NCBI RefSeq assembly: GCF_017315755.1
Contig: NZ_JAFLRJ010000083.1
Location: 1-64,000 of the forward strand
Reading direction: 5' to 3'
DNA from: Streptomyces beijiangensis
GTDB lineage: Bacteria > Actinomycetota > Actinomycetes > Streptomycetales > Streptomycetaceae
Length of the DNA stretch: 64,000 bases
In this document: one piece after another, positions 54,027 to 63,979 of the stretch
Layout: each line of letters opens with the position of its first letter
How positions within the stretch are numbered: position 1 is the stretch's first letter
Position numbers and translations under genes: made by a program
The notes under the pieces: generated by a model
Databases searched by the model: none
The model's input: only the letters and a program-made list of their open reading frames with translations
Told to the model about the DNA's origin: nothing

Positions 54027-57000
54027 GCGACATGAGCAACTCCGCCGATCGCGCAGCGGAAGGACCGGACCGGGTCCAGCGGGCACTCCGCACACTGCTG
54101 GAGGAGCGCGACCGCCTCCGGCAGGAGAACGACGCGCTGAAGGCCGGCCGGGGCGAGCCGATCGCCGTGGTCTCCATGGCGTGCCGCTACCCGGGAGGCG
54201 TGGCGTCGCCCGAGGACCTGTGGGACGTGCTCCGCGAGGGCCGTGACGTCGTGGGCGACTTCCCGCAGGACCGCGGGTGGCGCGACGTGTACGACCAGGA
54301 CCCCGACGCCGCCGGCAGCGCGTACACGCGTCAGGGCGGATTCCTGAGCGACGTCGCCGGTTTCGACGCCCCGTTCTTCAACATCAGCCCGCGCGAGGCG
54401 CTGGCCGTCGATCCTCACCACCGTCTGCTGCTCGAGACGTCGTGGGAGGTCTTCGAGCGGGCGGGCATCGTCCCCGCCGACGTCCGCGGATCCGAGGTCG
54501 GCGTCTTCTCCGGGGTGAGCTCCTCCGAATACGGGTGGCGCTTCCTGGAGTCGGGCCACAAGGACCTGGAGGGCTACCTGCTGTACGGCAGCGCGCTGAG
54601 CGTGGCGTCCGGCCGGGTGGCGTACGAACTGGGGCTCACGGGGCCCGCGGTGTCGGTGGACACGGCGTGCTCCTCGTCGCTGGTGGCCCTGCACATGGCG
54701 GTGCAGTCCCTGCGTTCGGGGGAGAGCTCGCTCGCGCTGGCGGGCGGGGCGCTGGTGATGTCGACGCCCGCGATGTTCGTGGAGTTCTCCCGCCAGCGCG
54801 CCCTGTCGGCAGACGGCCGGTGCAAGGCCTTCGCGGACGGGGCGGACGGCACGGGCTGGGCCGAGGGGGTGGGCGTGCTGCTCCTGGAGCGGCTCTCCGA
54901 CGCCCGGCGCAACGGCCACCCGGTGCTCGCTGTCGTCCGCGGCAGCGCGGTGAACCAGGACGGGGCCAGCAACGGGCTGACCGCTCCCAACGGCCGCGCC
55001 CAGGAGAAGGTGATCCGCACGGCACTCGCCAACGCGGGGGTCGCCGCCTCGGAGGTGGACCTCGTCGAGGCCCACGGCACCGGGACCAGGCTGGGGGACC
55101 CCATCGAGGCAGGCGCTCTGCTGGCCGCCTACGGGCAGGGCCGGGCCGAGGACAGGCCGCTCTGGCTGGGCTCCCTGAAGTCGAACATGGGCCACGCCCA
55201 GGCCGCCGCCGGAGTCGGCGGCGTCATCAAGGCCGTCATGGCCATGCGCCACACATACCTGCCGAAGACCCTGCACGTGGGCGAACCCTCGCACCACGTG
55301 GACTGGTCGTCGGGCGCGGTCGAGATCCTCGCGGAGGGACGCGAGTGGACGGCCCCGGCGGACGGCCCGCGCCGGGCCGGGGTGTCGTCGTTCGGCGTCA
55401 GCGGCACCAACGCGCACGTCATCCTGGAAGAGGCCCCGCCGCAGGAGCACGAGCAGGAGCACGAGCACGAGCAGGAGCACGAGCCGAAGGACGAGCACAC
55501 GGGTGTCACCGGCGGCCTGGTGCCCTGGGTGGTGTCCGCCAAGAGCGCGAAAGCCCTGGCGCTGCAGGCGGGCAGACTCCGCGATTTCCTGGCCGCCGGC
55601 ACGGACCTGGACCTCGCCGACGCGGGCTGGTCGCTGTTCTCGGGCCGGTCGCGGTTCGAACACCGCGCCGTGGTCCTGGGCCGCGGCCGCGACGAACTCC
55701 TCGCCGGTCTCGCGTCGTTGAGCGAGGGCACCGAGTCCGCGGGGGTGGTGAGCGGCACCGCAGGCCACCTCGGCGCCACCGCTTTCGTCTTCCCCGGGCA
55801 GGGATCGCAGTGGGTCGGCATGGGCCGGGAACTGTACGACGCCTTCCCGGTCTTCGCGCGGAGCCTGGAGGAGTGCGCGGCCGCACTGGCCGAGTGGGTC
55901 GACTGGTCGCTGCTCGACGTGGTGCGCGGCGTGGAGGGCGCGCCGACCCTGGACCGGGTGGACGTGGTGCAGCCCGCCCTGTTCTCCGTCATGGTCGCCA
56001 CGGCCGCCCTGTGGCGGTCCTGGGGCGTGGAACCGACCGCGGTGGTGGGCCACAGCCAGGGCGAGATCGCCGCCGCGTACGTGTGCGGCGCACTGTCCCT
56101 GCGGGACGCCACCAAGATCGTGGCGCTGCGCAGCAAGGCCCTGGTGGACCTGATCGGCCACGGCGGGATGGCGTCGGTCGCGGAGTCCGAGGACGTGGTG
56201 GAGGCGCGGCTGGCCCCGTGGGGCGGCCGCGTCAGCGTCGCCGTGGTCAACGGCCCCCGCTCCGTGGTGGTCTCCGGGGAACCGGACGCACTGGACGAAT
56301 TCGTCGCGAAGATGAAGGCCGACGGCGCGCAGGCCCGGCGTATATCGGTCGATTACGCCTCGCACTCCCACCATGTGACCCGCGTACGCGACCAGGTGAC
56401 CGCGGCCCTCTCCGACGTGCGCCCCAAGACGTCGGCGCTCCCCTTCTACTCGACCCTGTACGGCAGGACCATCGACACCGCGGAGCTGGACGGCGACTAC
56501 TGGTACAACAACCTGCGCGAGAAGGTCCGCTTCGAATCGTCTGTACGGCAGCTGGCCGCGGACGGCTTCGGGGTGTTCGTCGAGATGAGCCCGCACCCCG
56601 TGCTGACCGTCCCTGTACAGGAGATCGTCGAGGACGTGGACGGCGCGCTGGTCCTCGCGTCGTCGCGGCGCGGCCGGGGCGAGGTGGAGGCCGTGCTCGG
56701 TTCGCTGGCCGCGCTCCACGTCCGGGGCGGGCCCGTCGACTTCGGCGCGCTGTTCCGTACGCCCCGCCGGGTGGATCTCCCGACGTACGCGTTCGACCGG
56801 CAGCGTTACTGGCTGAACTCCGCGGCCACGGCCGCGGTGGCGGCGGAGGTGTCCCCGGCGGAACAGCCCGCCGGCGACGACCGCCTCGTCCCCCTGTCGG
56901 AGAGGATCTCCGCCCTCGCAGGCGCCGACGCGAAGCCGCTCGTCCTGGACCACGTCCTGGAGAAGGTCGCCGTCGTACTCGGGCACCCCTCCAGCGCGTC

Positions 57001-57184
57001 GGTCCATCCCGACCACGAGTTCAAGGACCTCGGCTTCGACTCGCTGCTCTCCATGGAGCTCAGCAAGCGCCTGACCGCGTCGACCGGACTCAAACTGCGG
57101 GCGAACCTGGTGCTGCGGCACCCGTCACCGCGGCTCATCACCGGGCACATCGTGTCCCTGATGGCCACGAGCGATACGAAGTGA
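54023..57184 (+). CDS. Type I PKS module: KS-AT-ACP (methylmalonyl, no reduction)
   Basis: 1053 aa. Docking coiled coil ([17 protein letters not shown]), KS with DTACSSSLV (Cys216), AT with GHSQGE (Ser678) and YASH (778-781) for methylmalonyl-CoA, ACP with [10 protein letters not shown] (Ser1007). With no ketoreductase, the last unit leaves a beta-ketone that could form a hemiketal with a distal hydroxyl. GTG 54023 overlaps the upstream stop and has GGAGGA at 6 nt. The KS-AT linker carries a His/Glu-rich repeat. As the last PKS of the operon, followed by a terminator, its ACP should pass the chain to the C domain of the C-A-T NRPS. Confidence 0.95.
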   Translation: MSDMSNSADRAAEGPDRVQRALRTLLEERDRLRQENDALKAGRGEPIAVVSMACRYPGGVASPEDLWDVLREGRDVVGDFPQDRGWRDVYDQDPDAAGSAYTRQGGFLSDVAGFDAPFFNISPREALAVDPHHRLLLETSWEVFERAGIVPADVRGSEVGVFSGVSSSEYGWRFLESGHKDLEGYLLYGSALSVASGRVAYELGLTGPAVSVDTACSSSLVALHMAVQSLRSGESSLALAGGALVMSTPAMFVEFSRQRALSADGRCKAFADGADGTGWAEGVGVLLLERLSDARRNGHPVLAVVRGSAVNQDGASNGLTAPNGRAQEKVIRTALANAGVAASEVDLVEAHGTGTRLGDPIEAGALLAAYGQGRAEDRPLWLGSLKSNMGHAQAAAGVGGVIKAVMAMRHTYLPKTLHVGEPSHHVDWSSGAVEILAEGREWTAPADGPRRAGVSSFGVSGTNAHVILEEAPPQEHEQEHEHEQEHEPKDEHTGVTGGLVPWVVSAKSAKALALQAGRLRDFLAAGTDLDLADAGWSLFSGRSRFEHRAVVLGRGRDELLAGLASLSEGTESAGVVSGTAGHLGATAFVFPGQGSQWVGMGRELYDAFPVFARSLEECAAALAEWVDWSLLDVVRGVEGAPTLDRVDVVQPALFSVMVATAALWRSWGVEPTAVVGHSQGEIAAAYVCGALSLRDATKIVALRSKALVDLIGHGGMASVAESEDVVEARLAPWGGRVSVAVVNGPRSVVVSGEPDALDEFVAKMKADGAQARRISVDYASHSHHVTRVRDQVTAALSDVRPKTSALPFYSTLYGRTIDTAELDGDYWYNNLREKVRFESSVRQLAADGFGVFVEMSPHPVLTVPVQEIVEDVDGALVLASSRRGRGEVEAVLGSLAALHVRGGPVDFGALFRTPRRVDLPTYAFDRQRYWLNSAATAAVAAEVSPAEQPAGDDRLVPLSERISALAGADAKPLVLDHVLEKVAVVLGHPSSASVHPDHEFKDLGFDSLLSMELSKRLTASTGLKLRANLVLRHPSPRLITGHIVSLMATSDTK
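55441..55498 (+). repeat. His/Glu-rich low-complexity repeat in KS-AT linker
   Basis: Iterated CAGGAGCACGAG-type units encode alternating His-Glu/Gln-Glu residues ([12 protein letters not shown]) directly after the KS domain of the last PKS module. The other PKS proteins here lack it. Likely replication-slippage expansion. Confidence 0.8.
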
Positions 57185-57192
57185 AGAGGGAG

Positions 57193-57218
57193 CTCCCGCG
57201 CGGGCAGTAGCGCGGGAG
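57193..57218 (+). terminator. Terminator after the PKS operon
   Basis: A 9-bp GC stem (CTCCCGCGC / GCGCGGGAG) with an 8-nt loop lies 9 bp after the last PKS stop. Its right arm shares a base with palindrome copy D. Confidence 0.7.
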
Positions 57219-57237
57219 TGTCCCGCCGGCGGGACAC
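57218..57237. promoter_or_regulatory. Operator-like palindrome, copy D
   Basis: GTGTCCCGCCGGCGGGACAC, a perfect 20-bp palindrome, lies 130 bp before the C-A-T NRPS start. A degenerate second copy (CTTGTCCCGCCGGGATCCAAG without its last base pair symmetry) lies at about 57255-57275. Confidence 0.7.
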
Positions 57238-57366
57238 CGCAAGCCCGGCAGCGGCTTGTCCCGCCGGGATCCAAGTTGTCTTGAACGGCCGACGCGCCGC
57301 CCCGACCATGAGGGTGAGCTGCGAATTCCCCGGTGTCCGGGCCTGTTTGTCGAGGGGTTGATCTGT

Positions 57367-60300
57367 GTGCGTTCGTTCAGCGCGTCATCTGCGCATAAAG
57401 GCATGTGGCGGGCGCAGAAAATGGCCCCCGACACGCCGAACCATGCGCTGACCATGTGGGATGTGGACGGTGAGCTGGACACGGCGGCCATCGAATCCGC
57501 GTTCCTGCACGTCATGGGCGAGGCGGAGGTGCTGCGCGTCAACTTCGTCGACGACGGCGGCGGTCTGCGGCTCGTCCCCCGTGAACTGGGGGACTGGCGC
57601 CCCTTCTTCCTGGATCTCAGCGCCGACGCCGACCCCGAGCAGGCGGCGCGCGAGGCCCTCGCCGAGATGGTGCGCCAGCCGTTCGACCTGGAGCGCGACC
57701 TGCTGTTCCGCCTGGGCGCGGTAAAGCTCTCGGAGACCCGCTCCCTCCTGGTGATCGCCTACCACCACCTCATATCCGACGGATTCGGCGCGGGCGGCCT
57801 GCTGTCGCGGCGCCTCGCCGCGGTCTACACGGCGCTGGTGCGCGGCGAGCAGGTGCCCGAGCTGCCGCACCCGTGGGACACCGAGTCGTTCGCGGCCGAG
57901 GCGGAGGAGTACCTCGCCTCCCCGAAGTTCACCGAGGACACGGAGTTCTGGCGCGACTACCTGACCCAGGCACCCGCGCCGGCGCCCGCGCAGATTCCGC
58001 GCGTCGTCCTGTCCGACGCGCAGCGCACCGCGCTCTCCGAACCGATGTCCGGCGCCGACCGCTGGTCGGAGGTGGCCGAGACCATCGGCATGGTGAGCCG
58101 TACGCTCACCGTCCCCCGCGCCGAGTCCGACGTGTGGACCGAGACCGCGCAGTCCATGGGCCTGTGGATGTCGCAGCTGCTGACCGCGGCCACCGCCGTG
58201 TACCTGCGGCACCGCTGCGACCGCCCCGAGTTCCTTCTCTCGCTCGCCGTCGGCAACCGGATCGGCGTGGCGAGCCGTACGCCGGGCCTGGCGGTGAACG
58301 TGGTGCCGGTACGGGCGAAGATCGACCTCAGCGCGACCTTCGCCGAGATCGCCGACGCGCTCGTCGACGACACGTACGAGATCTTCGACCACACCGCACT
58401 TCACTACTCCGACATCCAGCGGGCGGGCGGCACCGTCCTGAGCGGCCGCGGCAGTTACGGCGCCGTCGTGAACGTCGTCGAGTTCGTGGAGCAGCTCCAC
58501 TTCGGCGACAGCCCGGCCCGCTACTCCGGCGCCACGACCGGGACCTTCGAGGAACTGTCGATCGGCGTCTACACCGACGGCAGCGCCGACAGCGACCTCT
58601 TCATCCGGCTCGACGCCCCCGCCCGCCTCTACCACCGCGCGGAACTGCGCTTCATCGGCGAGGAGCTGACCGCGTACATCCGTGCCGTGGTCGCCGCCGG
58701 CGCGCAGCCGGTCGGTGCGCTGGACGTGGTGAGCGGCGCGGAGCGCGAGCAGGTGCTCAACGCGCCGGACGACACGGCAGCGCCGCTGCCGGGCCTGACG
58801 GTGCCTCAGCTCTTCGCCCGGCAGGTGGAGCGGGACCCCGCCGCCGTCGCCCTGGTCTCCGGCGACGGCACGCTCTCGTACCAGGAACTGGACGAACGCT
58901 CGGACCGGCTGGCCGGGGCGCTGCGCCGCCGGCAGATCGGCCCCGGGTCGGTCGTGGCGGTGGCGCTGCCCCGCTCGGCGGACCTCGCTGCCGCTCTGCT
59001 CGGCGTGGTCAAGGCTGGCGCGGCCTACCTGCCCGTCGATCCGGCGTTCCCGGCGGAACGCACCGGGTCGCAGATCGCCGGGGCCCAGGCCTGCGCCCTG
59101 CTCACCGACGCGACGACGGCGCCGCGGCTCTCTGCAGGCCCTGACGTCCCGGCGCTCGTCCTCGACGACCTCGCATCGGAGAGCGCCGGCAGCGGGACCT
59201 CGCCGCAGGCCCCCCTTCCCGCGCACCAGGACGGCCTGCTGGCCGTGCTGTACGACTCGGGAACGGCCGCCCCCGGCACCGGAGTCGGCCTGACCCACCG
59301 GAACATGGAGCGGCTGGTCCTGGACCGCCACTGGAAGGAAGCCGGCCGCGGCACCGTGCTGTGGCACGCCCCGACCACCTCCGACGCCCTCGCACTCGAA
59401 GTGTGGGTGCCCCTGCTCAACGGCGGCCGGGTGGTCGTGGCTCCCCCCGGGGAACTCACCCCCGACACGCTGGCCCAGGCACGCGCGGCGCACGGGATCA
59501 CCGCGCTGTGGCTGCCCGCCGGCCTGTTCTCGGCGATCGCCGCCGAGCGCGCCGAGTCCCTCGCCGGACTGCGCGAGGTGTGGACCGGCGGCGAACGTGT
59601 CTCCGCGGCCGCCCTGCGCCGGGTCCGCGAGGCCTGCCCGGGACTGACGATCCTCAACGGCCACGGCCTGACGGAGTCGACGGTCTTCGCCGCGTGCCAC
59701 CGCATGGCCGCGGGCGAACCGGTCCGCCATCCGGGCACGGTCGGCCGCCCGATGGACCACACCGCCCTGTACGTACTGGGTCCGGGCCTGGCGCCCGTCC
59801 CCGTCGGCGTGACCGGTGAGCTGTACGTGGCCGGACCCGGTGTGGCGCGCGGCTACCCCGGGCGCCCCGGAGCGACCGCCGAGCGCTTCGTGCCCTGCCC
59901 GTTCGGCCCGCCCGGAGCGCTCATGCACCGGACCGGGGACCGGGTGCGGTGGAGCACCGAAGGACGGCTCGACTACGTGGCCGGGGCCGACGCCCAGGCG
60001 GACGTACGGGGTGTCCGTATCGAGCCGGCCGAGATCGAGGAGGTGCTGTCCGAGCACACCGGTCTCGCCCAGTCGGTCGTGGCCGTCCGGCAGGACAGTG
60101 CGGGGCAGCAGCGCCTGGTGGCGTATGTCGTCCCGGTGGCCGGCACGACCGTCTCGGGCGACGAACTGCGCCGGTTCGCCGCAGGCTGGCTGCCGGAGTC
60201 CATGGTGCCTTCGGTCTTCACGGTGCTGGAGCGGCTGCCGGTGGCGGCCAGCGGGCGGGTCGACCGGACGGCGCTGCCGGAGCCCGAGTTCGACGAGGGC

Positions 60301-60591
60301 ACCTACCGGGCGCCGCGCAACGACACCGAGCGGGCCCTGGCCGCGGCCTTCGCCGAGGTGCTCGAACTGGACCGGGTGGGCATCGACGAGGACTTCTTCG
60401 ACCTCGGCGGCAACTCGCTGCGGGCGATACGGCTCGTCGGCCTGATCCGGTCGGAGCTGAAGCAGGAGGTGTCCATCCGCAGGCTGTTCGCCGCGCGGAC
60501 CGTCACCGGCCTCTCGGACATGTGGAAGGACCTCGGCCAGTCCAGCAGGCCGAGTCTGCGCAGGCGCACCAAGCAGGGCGCGGTCCTCTGA
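57367..60591 (+). CDS. NRPS module C-A-T with degenerate adenylation domain
   Basis: 1074 aa. The C domain (about 1-440) is active-looking (HHLISDG, His133-134) and, as the only NRPS fed by the PKS genes by position, should acylate the first amino acid with the polyketide. The A domain (about 475-970) is damaged: the A3 phosphate-binding loop reads YDSGTAAPGTGVG without the Ser/Thr-Gly-x-Pro-Lys pattern, A8 reads DAQADVRG instead of DxQVKxRG, and the A10 catalytic Lys is Arg964 (SGRVDR). The T domain (GGNSLRAI, Ser1017) is intact. The residue must therefore be supplied in trans. GTG 57367 is chosen because GAGGGG precedes it at 9 nt and the C-domain homology begins just after. Confidence 0.93.
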   Translation: MRSFSASSAHKGMWRAQKMAPDTPNHALTMWDVDGELDTAAIESAFLHVMGEAEVLRVNFVDDGGGLRLVPRELGDWRPFFLDLSADADPEQAAREALAEMVRQPFDLERDLLFRLGAVKLSETRSLLVIAYHHLISDGFGAGGLLSRRLAAVYTALVRGEQVPELPHPWDTESFAAEAEEYLASPKFTEDTEFWRDYLTQAPAPAPAQIPRVVLSDAQRTALSEPMSGADRWSEVAETIGMVSRTLTVPRAESDVWTETAQSMGLWMSQLLTAATAVYLRHRCDRPEFLLSLAVGNRIGVASRTPGLAVNVVPVRAKIDLSATFAEIADALVDDTYEIFDHTALHYSDIQRAGGTVLSGRGSYGAVVNVVEFVEQLHFGDSPARYSGATTGTFEELSIGVYTDGSADSDLFIRLDAPARLYHRAELRFIGEELTAYIRAVVAAGAQPVGALDVVSGAEREQVLNAPDDTAAPLPGLTVPQLFARQVERDPAAVALVSGDGTLSYQELDERSDRLAGALRRRQIGPGSVVAVALPRSADLAAALLGVVKAGAAYLPVDPAFPAERTGSQIAGAQACALLTDATTAPRLSAGPDVPALVLDDLASESAGSGTSPQAPLPAHQDGLLAVLYDSGTAAPGTGVGLTHRNMERLVLDRHWKEAGRGTVLWHAPTTSDALALEVWVPLLNGGRVVVAPPGELTPDTLAQARAAHGITALWLPAGLFSAIAAERAESLAGLREVWTGGERVSAAALRRVREACPGLTILNGHGLTESTVFAACHRMAAGEPVRHPGTVGRPMDHTALYVLGPGLAPVPVGVTGELYVAGPGVARGYPGRPGATAERFVPCPFGPPGALMHRTGDRVRWSTEGRLDYVAGADAQADVRGVRIEPAEIEEVLSEHTGLAQSVVAVRQDSAGQQRLVAYVVPVAGTTVSGDELRRFAAGWLPESMVPSVFTVLERLPVAASGRVDRTALPEPEFDEGTYRAPRNDTERALAAAFAEVLELDRVGIDEDFFDLGGNSLRAIRLVGLIRSELKQEVSIRRLFAARTVTGLSDMWKDLGQSSRPSLRRRTKQGAVL

Positions 60592-60682
60592 GCACCAGGC
60601 CCGGTCTCAGCGGCAGTCGCAGTTCCGGTCCCGGTCCCGGTCCCGGTCAGCAGCGGTGGCACGGCGAAGGAGAAAGGGAATC

Positions 60683-62041
60683 ATGGATTCTTTGACAGAA
60701 GCCCTGCTGTCCGGGGCCGGCCCGGATGAGATCGGGCGACACGAACTCCCCACGGAGTACGAGGCCGCGCACCTCCTGGCCGCGGATGTCGGCATGTTCG
60801 ACGGCGTGGAGGACAAGGACGTCCGCAAGTCGCTGCACGTCGGGCGGGTCCCGATGCCGGAGCTCGCCCCGGACGAGGTGGTCGTCGCCGTCATGGCGAG
60901 TTCCATCAACTACAACACCGTGTGGTCGGCGACGTTCGCACCGGTGCCCACGTTCGAGTTCCTCAAGCGCGGCGCCCACCAGGGCGGGTACGCCGCCCGG
61001 CACGACCTGCCGCACCACGTCGTCGGCTCGGACGCGGCGGGGATCGTCGTACGCGTCGGTCCCGGCGTACGGCACTGGAAAGCGGGCGACCACGTCGTCG
61101 CCAGCTGTGTCCAGGTCGACGAGCAGGAACCGGCGACGCACGCCGACGCGATGCTCGGGGCCGGGCAGAAGATCTGGGGCTACGAGACGAACTTCGGGGG
61201 CCTGGCCCACTACTCGGTGGTGCGCGCCAGCCAGCTGCTGCCCAAGCCGGCGCATCTGACCTGGGAGGAGTCGGCCGGGGTGCTGCTGACCGCGGCGACC
61301 TCGTACCGGATGCTCGTCGGCGCCAACGGCGCCCGCATCAAGCAGGGCGACGTCGTGCTCATCTGGGGTGCGACGGGCGGCCTCGGCGCGTTCGCCGTGC
61401 AGATGGTGAAGAACGCGGGCGGCATCGCCGTCGGCGTGGTCAGCGCCGCACGCAAGGCCGAGGCGCTGCGCCGGCTCGGCTGCGACGTGGTCATCGACCG
61501 CAACGACATCGGCATGGGCGGGGACTCCGCGCCCACCCCGGAACGGACGATCGAGCTGGGCAAGCGGCTCGGGCGGGAGATCCGCCGGCAGGTCGGCGAG
61601 GACCCGCACGTCGTGTTCGACTACGTCGGGCGGGCGACCTTCGGGATCTCGGTGTTCGTCGTGCGCAAGGGCGGGACGGTCGTCACCTGCGGATCGAGCA
61701 CGGGCTACGACCACCACTTCGACAACCGCTATCTCTGGATGAACCTCAAGCGCATCCTGGGCAGTCACGCCGCCAATCTCCAGGAACAGGCTGAGTGCAA
61801 CCGGCTCTTCCGGCTGGGGCACCTCTCCCCGATCCTCTCCGAGGTCTTCCCGCTGAAGGACGTGGGCGAGGCCGCACGGCTGGTGCAGACGAACCGGCAC
61901 ACCGGAAAGGTCGGCGTGCTCTGCCTCGCGCCCCAGGAGGGCCTCGGCGTCACCGATCCCGTACTGCGCGAGAAGATCGGGGCGGCGCGGCTCAACCCGC
62001 TGCGCGACGCCGGTGCGCCCGTCCCCGCCGGGGTGTCCTGA
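60683..62041 (+). CDS. ccr: Crotonyl-CoA carboxylase/reductase (CCR) family
   Basis: 452-aa MDR-family enzyme. Reductive carboxylation of an enoyl-CoA gives an alkylmalonyl-CoA PKS extender. Recognisable CCR segments include SSINYNTVWSATFAPVPTFE, DLPHHVVGSDAAGIV, GYETNFGGLAHYSV and the nucleotide site WGATGGLGAFAVQM. Length is normal for CCR and clearly more than a plain quinone reductase. Strong RBS GAAGGAG precedes it. It is grouped with KAS III and 3-hydroxyacyl-CoA dehydrogenase, so it probably makes a branched or longer extender rather than ordinary ethylmalonyl-CoA; the atypical AT of the first extension module is the likely user. Confidence 0.95.
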   Translation: MDSLTEALLSGAGPDEIGRHELPTEYEAAHLLAADVGMFDGVEDKDVRKSLHVGRVPMPELAPDEVVVAVMASSINYNTVWSATFAPVPTFEFLKRGAHQGGYAARHDLPHHVVGSDAAGIVVRVGPGVRHWKAGDHVVASCVQVDEQEPATHADAMLGAGQKIWGYETNFGGLAHYSVVRASQLLPKPAHLTWEESAGVLLTAATSYRMLVGANGARIKQGDVVLIWGATGGLGAFAVQMVKNAGGIAVGVVSAARKAEALRRLGCDVVIDRNDIGMGGDSAPTPERTIELGKRLGREIRRQVGEDPHVVFDYVGRATFGISVFVVRKGGTVVTCGSSTGYDHHFDNRYLWMNLKRILGSHAANLQEQAECNRLFRLGHLSPILSEVFPLKDVGEAARLVQTNRHTGKVGVLCLAPQEGLGVTDPVLREKIGAARLNPLRDAGAPVPAGVS

Positions 62042-62042
62042 C

Positions 62043-63032
62043 ATGGGCATCGGCATACTCTCCACCGGCTCGTACCTGCCCAAGCACGAGGTGGGCAACG
62101 AGGAGGTCGCCGAGCGCGTCGGCGTCACCGCGGAGTGGATCGAGCGCAAGACACAGATCCGCTCGCGCCGGTACGCGGCCCCGCACGAGGCGACGTCCGA
62201 CCTGGCGGTGAAGGCCGCGGAACGGGCGCTGGCCCAGGCGGAGCTGACCCCGCAGCAGATCGACTACATCATCGTCTCGACCTCCACCGGGGACTTCCCG
62301 CAGCCGCCCACCTCGTACCTCGTACAGCACGGTCTGGGCGCGTACGGCGCGGCCTGCTTCGATGTCAACGTCGTGTGCAGCGGCTTCGTCTACGCCCTGG
62401 TGCTGGCCCACAGCCTGGTGACCGTGCGGCCGGAGGCCAGGGTGCTGGTGATCGGGGCCGACGTGTACTCCCGGATCCTGGACTTCACGGACCACAGGAC
62501 GGCGATCCTCTTCGCCGACGGCGCCGGGGCCGCGGTCGTCGGCGCGGTGCCGGAGCCGTACGGGATCATCGCGAGCGACCTGTCCAGCCGCGGCGACGCG
62601 CACCATCTGATCCGTGTCGAAGCCGGCGGCAGCCGCAGGCCCGCGTCGGCTGCGACCGTCGCCGAGGGCGGCCACTTCTTCAAGATGGACGGCCGCGGCG
62701 TACGGGACTTCGTCGCCGAGCACGTGCCGCCGGCGCTCCTCGCGCTGACGCGCAGGGCAGGCGTGGACATCGGCGCGGTCGACCACTTCGTACCGCACCA
62801 GGCCAACGGCGTGATGCTCGGCGAGGTCGTCGAGCGCGCGGGCCTCGGCGCCGCGCAGACGCACCGCACGCTGATCAGGTACGGGAACGTCGGCAGCGCC
62901 TCGGTGCCGGTCGCACTCGACGAGGCCCACCGCACGGGAGCCCTGTCGCCGGGGCAGCTGGTGCTGCTCGCCGGGTTCGGCGGCGGCATGTCGATCGGAG
63001 CATCACTTCTGACCTGGGGGACCCCCGCATGA
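62043..63032 (+). CDS. Beta-ketoacyl-ACP synthase III (KAS III)-like
   Basis: 329-aa FabH-type synthase with complete Cys112-His252-Asn282 triad (NVVCSGF, VPHQANG, YGNVGSAS). It should condense an acyl-CoA with a malonyl thioester to a 3-ketoacyl thioester, the first step toward the special extender unit. One base after the CCR stop and overlapping the dehydrogenase start, it is part of a tight three-gene unit. Starter selectivity (isobutyryl, 2-methylbutyryl, acetyl) cannot be read with confidence. Confidence 0.95.
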   Translation: MGIGILSTGSYLPKHEVGNEEVAERVGVTAEWIERKTQIRSRRYAAPHEATSDLAVKAAERALAQAELTPQQIDYIIVSTSTGDFPQPPTSYLVQHGLGAYGAACFDVNVVCSGFVYALVLAHSLVTVRPEARVLVIGADVYSRILDFTDHRTAILFADGAGAAVVGAVPEPYGIIASDLSSRGDAHHLIRVEAGGSRRPASAATVAEGGHFFKMDGRGVRDFVAEHVPPALLALTRRAGVDIGAVDHFVPHQANGVMLGEVVERAGLGAAQTHRTLIRYGNVGSASVPVALDEAHRTGALSPGQLVLLAGFGGGMSIGASLLTWGTPA

Positions 63033-63925
63033 CCACGTCCACGCAGAGCGCCGGTACCGGTACCGGTACGGGAATCGACCGGGTGGGTGTCGCGGGCAGC
63101 GGCATCATGGGCACCGGCATCGCCGAACTGTGCGCCAAGTCCGGCCTGAACGTGAAGGTCGTCGTCTTCTCCGAGTCGTCGCTGGTGACAGCGCCCCGGC
63201 GGCTGGCCGCCTCCCTCGACCGGGGCGTGGCCAAGGGCAAACTGACCGTGCAGGAGCGGGACGCGGCGCTCGGCCGGGTGTCGTTCACCCGCGACCTCGA
63301 CGCACTGGCGGACCGCCAGCTGGTGATCGAGGCGGTCAAGGAGGACGAGCAGCTCAAGCGGGAACTGTTCGCCACCCTCGACAAGATCGTCGAGGACCCG
63401 GACGCGATCCTGGCGACCAACACGTCCTCGATCCCGGTCGTACGGCTCTCCTCCGCGACCCGGCGCCCCGGCCATGTGCTCGGCATGCACTTCTTCAACC
63501 CGGTGCCGGTGCTGCCGCTCGTCGAGCTCGTCTCCTCGGTGCTGACGGACGACGCGGTGAGCGCGCGGGCGCTGGTCTTCGTCCGCGACGTGCTGGGCAA
63601 GAAGCCGATCGCGTCGCCGGACCGGGCGGGCTTCCTCGTCAACGCGCTGCTGTTCCCGTATCTGCTCTCCGCGGTCCGGATGGTCGAGTCGGGCCTGGCG
63701 TCCGCGGAGGTCGTCGACGAGGGCATGGTGCAGGGCTGTTCGCATCCGATGGGGCCGCTGCGGCTCGCCGACCTCATCGGTCTGGACACCACCGTCTCCA
63801 TCGCGCAGGCCATGTACGAGGAGTTCAAGGAGCCGCTGTACGCGCCGCCGCCGCTGCTGCTGCGCATGGTCGAGGGCGGTCTGCTGGGCAGGAAGTCCGG
63901 GCGCGGTTTCCACACGTACGCCTGA
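63029..63925 (+). CDS. 3-hydroxyacyl-CoA dehydrogenase (3-hydroxybutyryl-CoA dehydrogenase type)
   Basis: 298-aa NAD(P)-dependent reductase. N-terminal Rossmann motif GVAGSGIMGTGIAEL; the catalytic region NTSSIPV and GMHFFNPVPVLPLVELV; C-terminal all-helical domain with DRAGFLVNALLFPYL and GMVQGCSHPMGPL. It would reduce the KAS III product to the 3-hydroxyacyl-CoA; dehydration then yields the CCR substrate, but no crotonase is encoded here. ATG 63029 overlaps the KAS III stop. A short GTACCG-type repeat near the start encodes a TGTGTGTG tract before the fold. Confidence 0.94.
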   Translation: MTTSTQSAGTGTGTGIDRVGVAGSGIMGTGIAELCAKSGLNVKVVVFSESSLVTAPRRLAASLDRGVAKGKLTVQERDAALGRVSFTRDLDALADRQLVIEAVKEDEQLKRELFATLDKIVEDPDAILATNTSSIPVVRLSSATRRPGHVLGMHFFNPVPVLPLVELVSSVLTDDAVSARALVFVRDVLGKKPIASPDRAGFLVNALLFPYLLSAVRMVESGLASAEVVDEGMVQGCSHPMGPLRLADLIGLDTTVSIAQAMYEEFKEPLYAPPPLLLRMVEGGLLGRKSGRGFHTYA

Positions 63926-63931
63926 GGGATG

Positions 63932-63979
63932 GGCGAAGGGCCCGGCCCGACCATCAGAGGTCGGTCCGGGCCCTTCGCC
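63932..63979 (+). terminator. Strong terminator ending the cluster's right-hand operon
   Basis: A 21-base arm pair (left from GGCGAAGGGCCCGG, right to CCGGGCCCTTCGCC) with one mismatch and a 6-nt loop, 6 bp after the dehydrogenase stop. It marks the apparent right boundary of the cluster. Confidence 0.85.

Noticed and set aside
57256-57366. N-terminal extension of the C-A-T NRPS
   Set aside because: It covers the degenerate palindrome and promoter area. GAGGGG followed by GTG 57367 fits better and C-domain similarity starts there.
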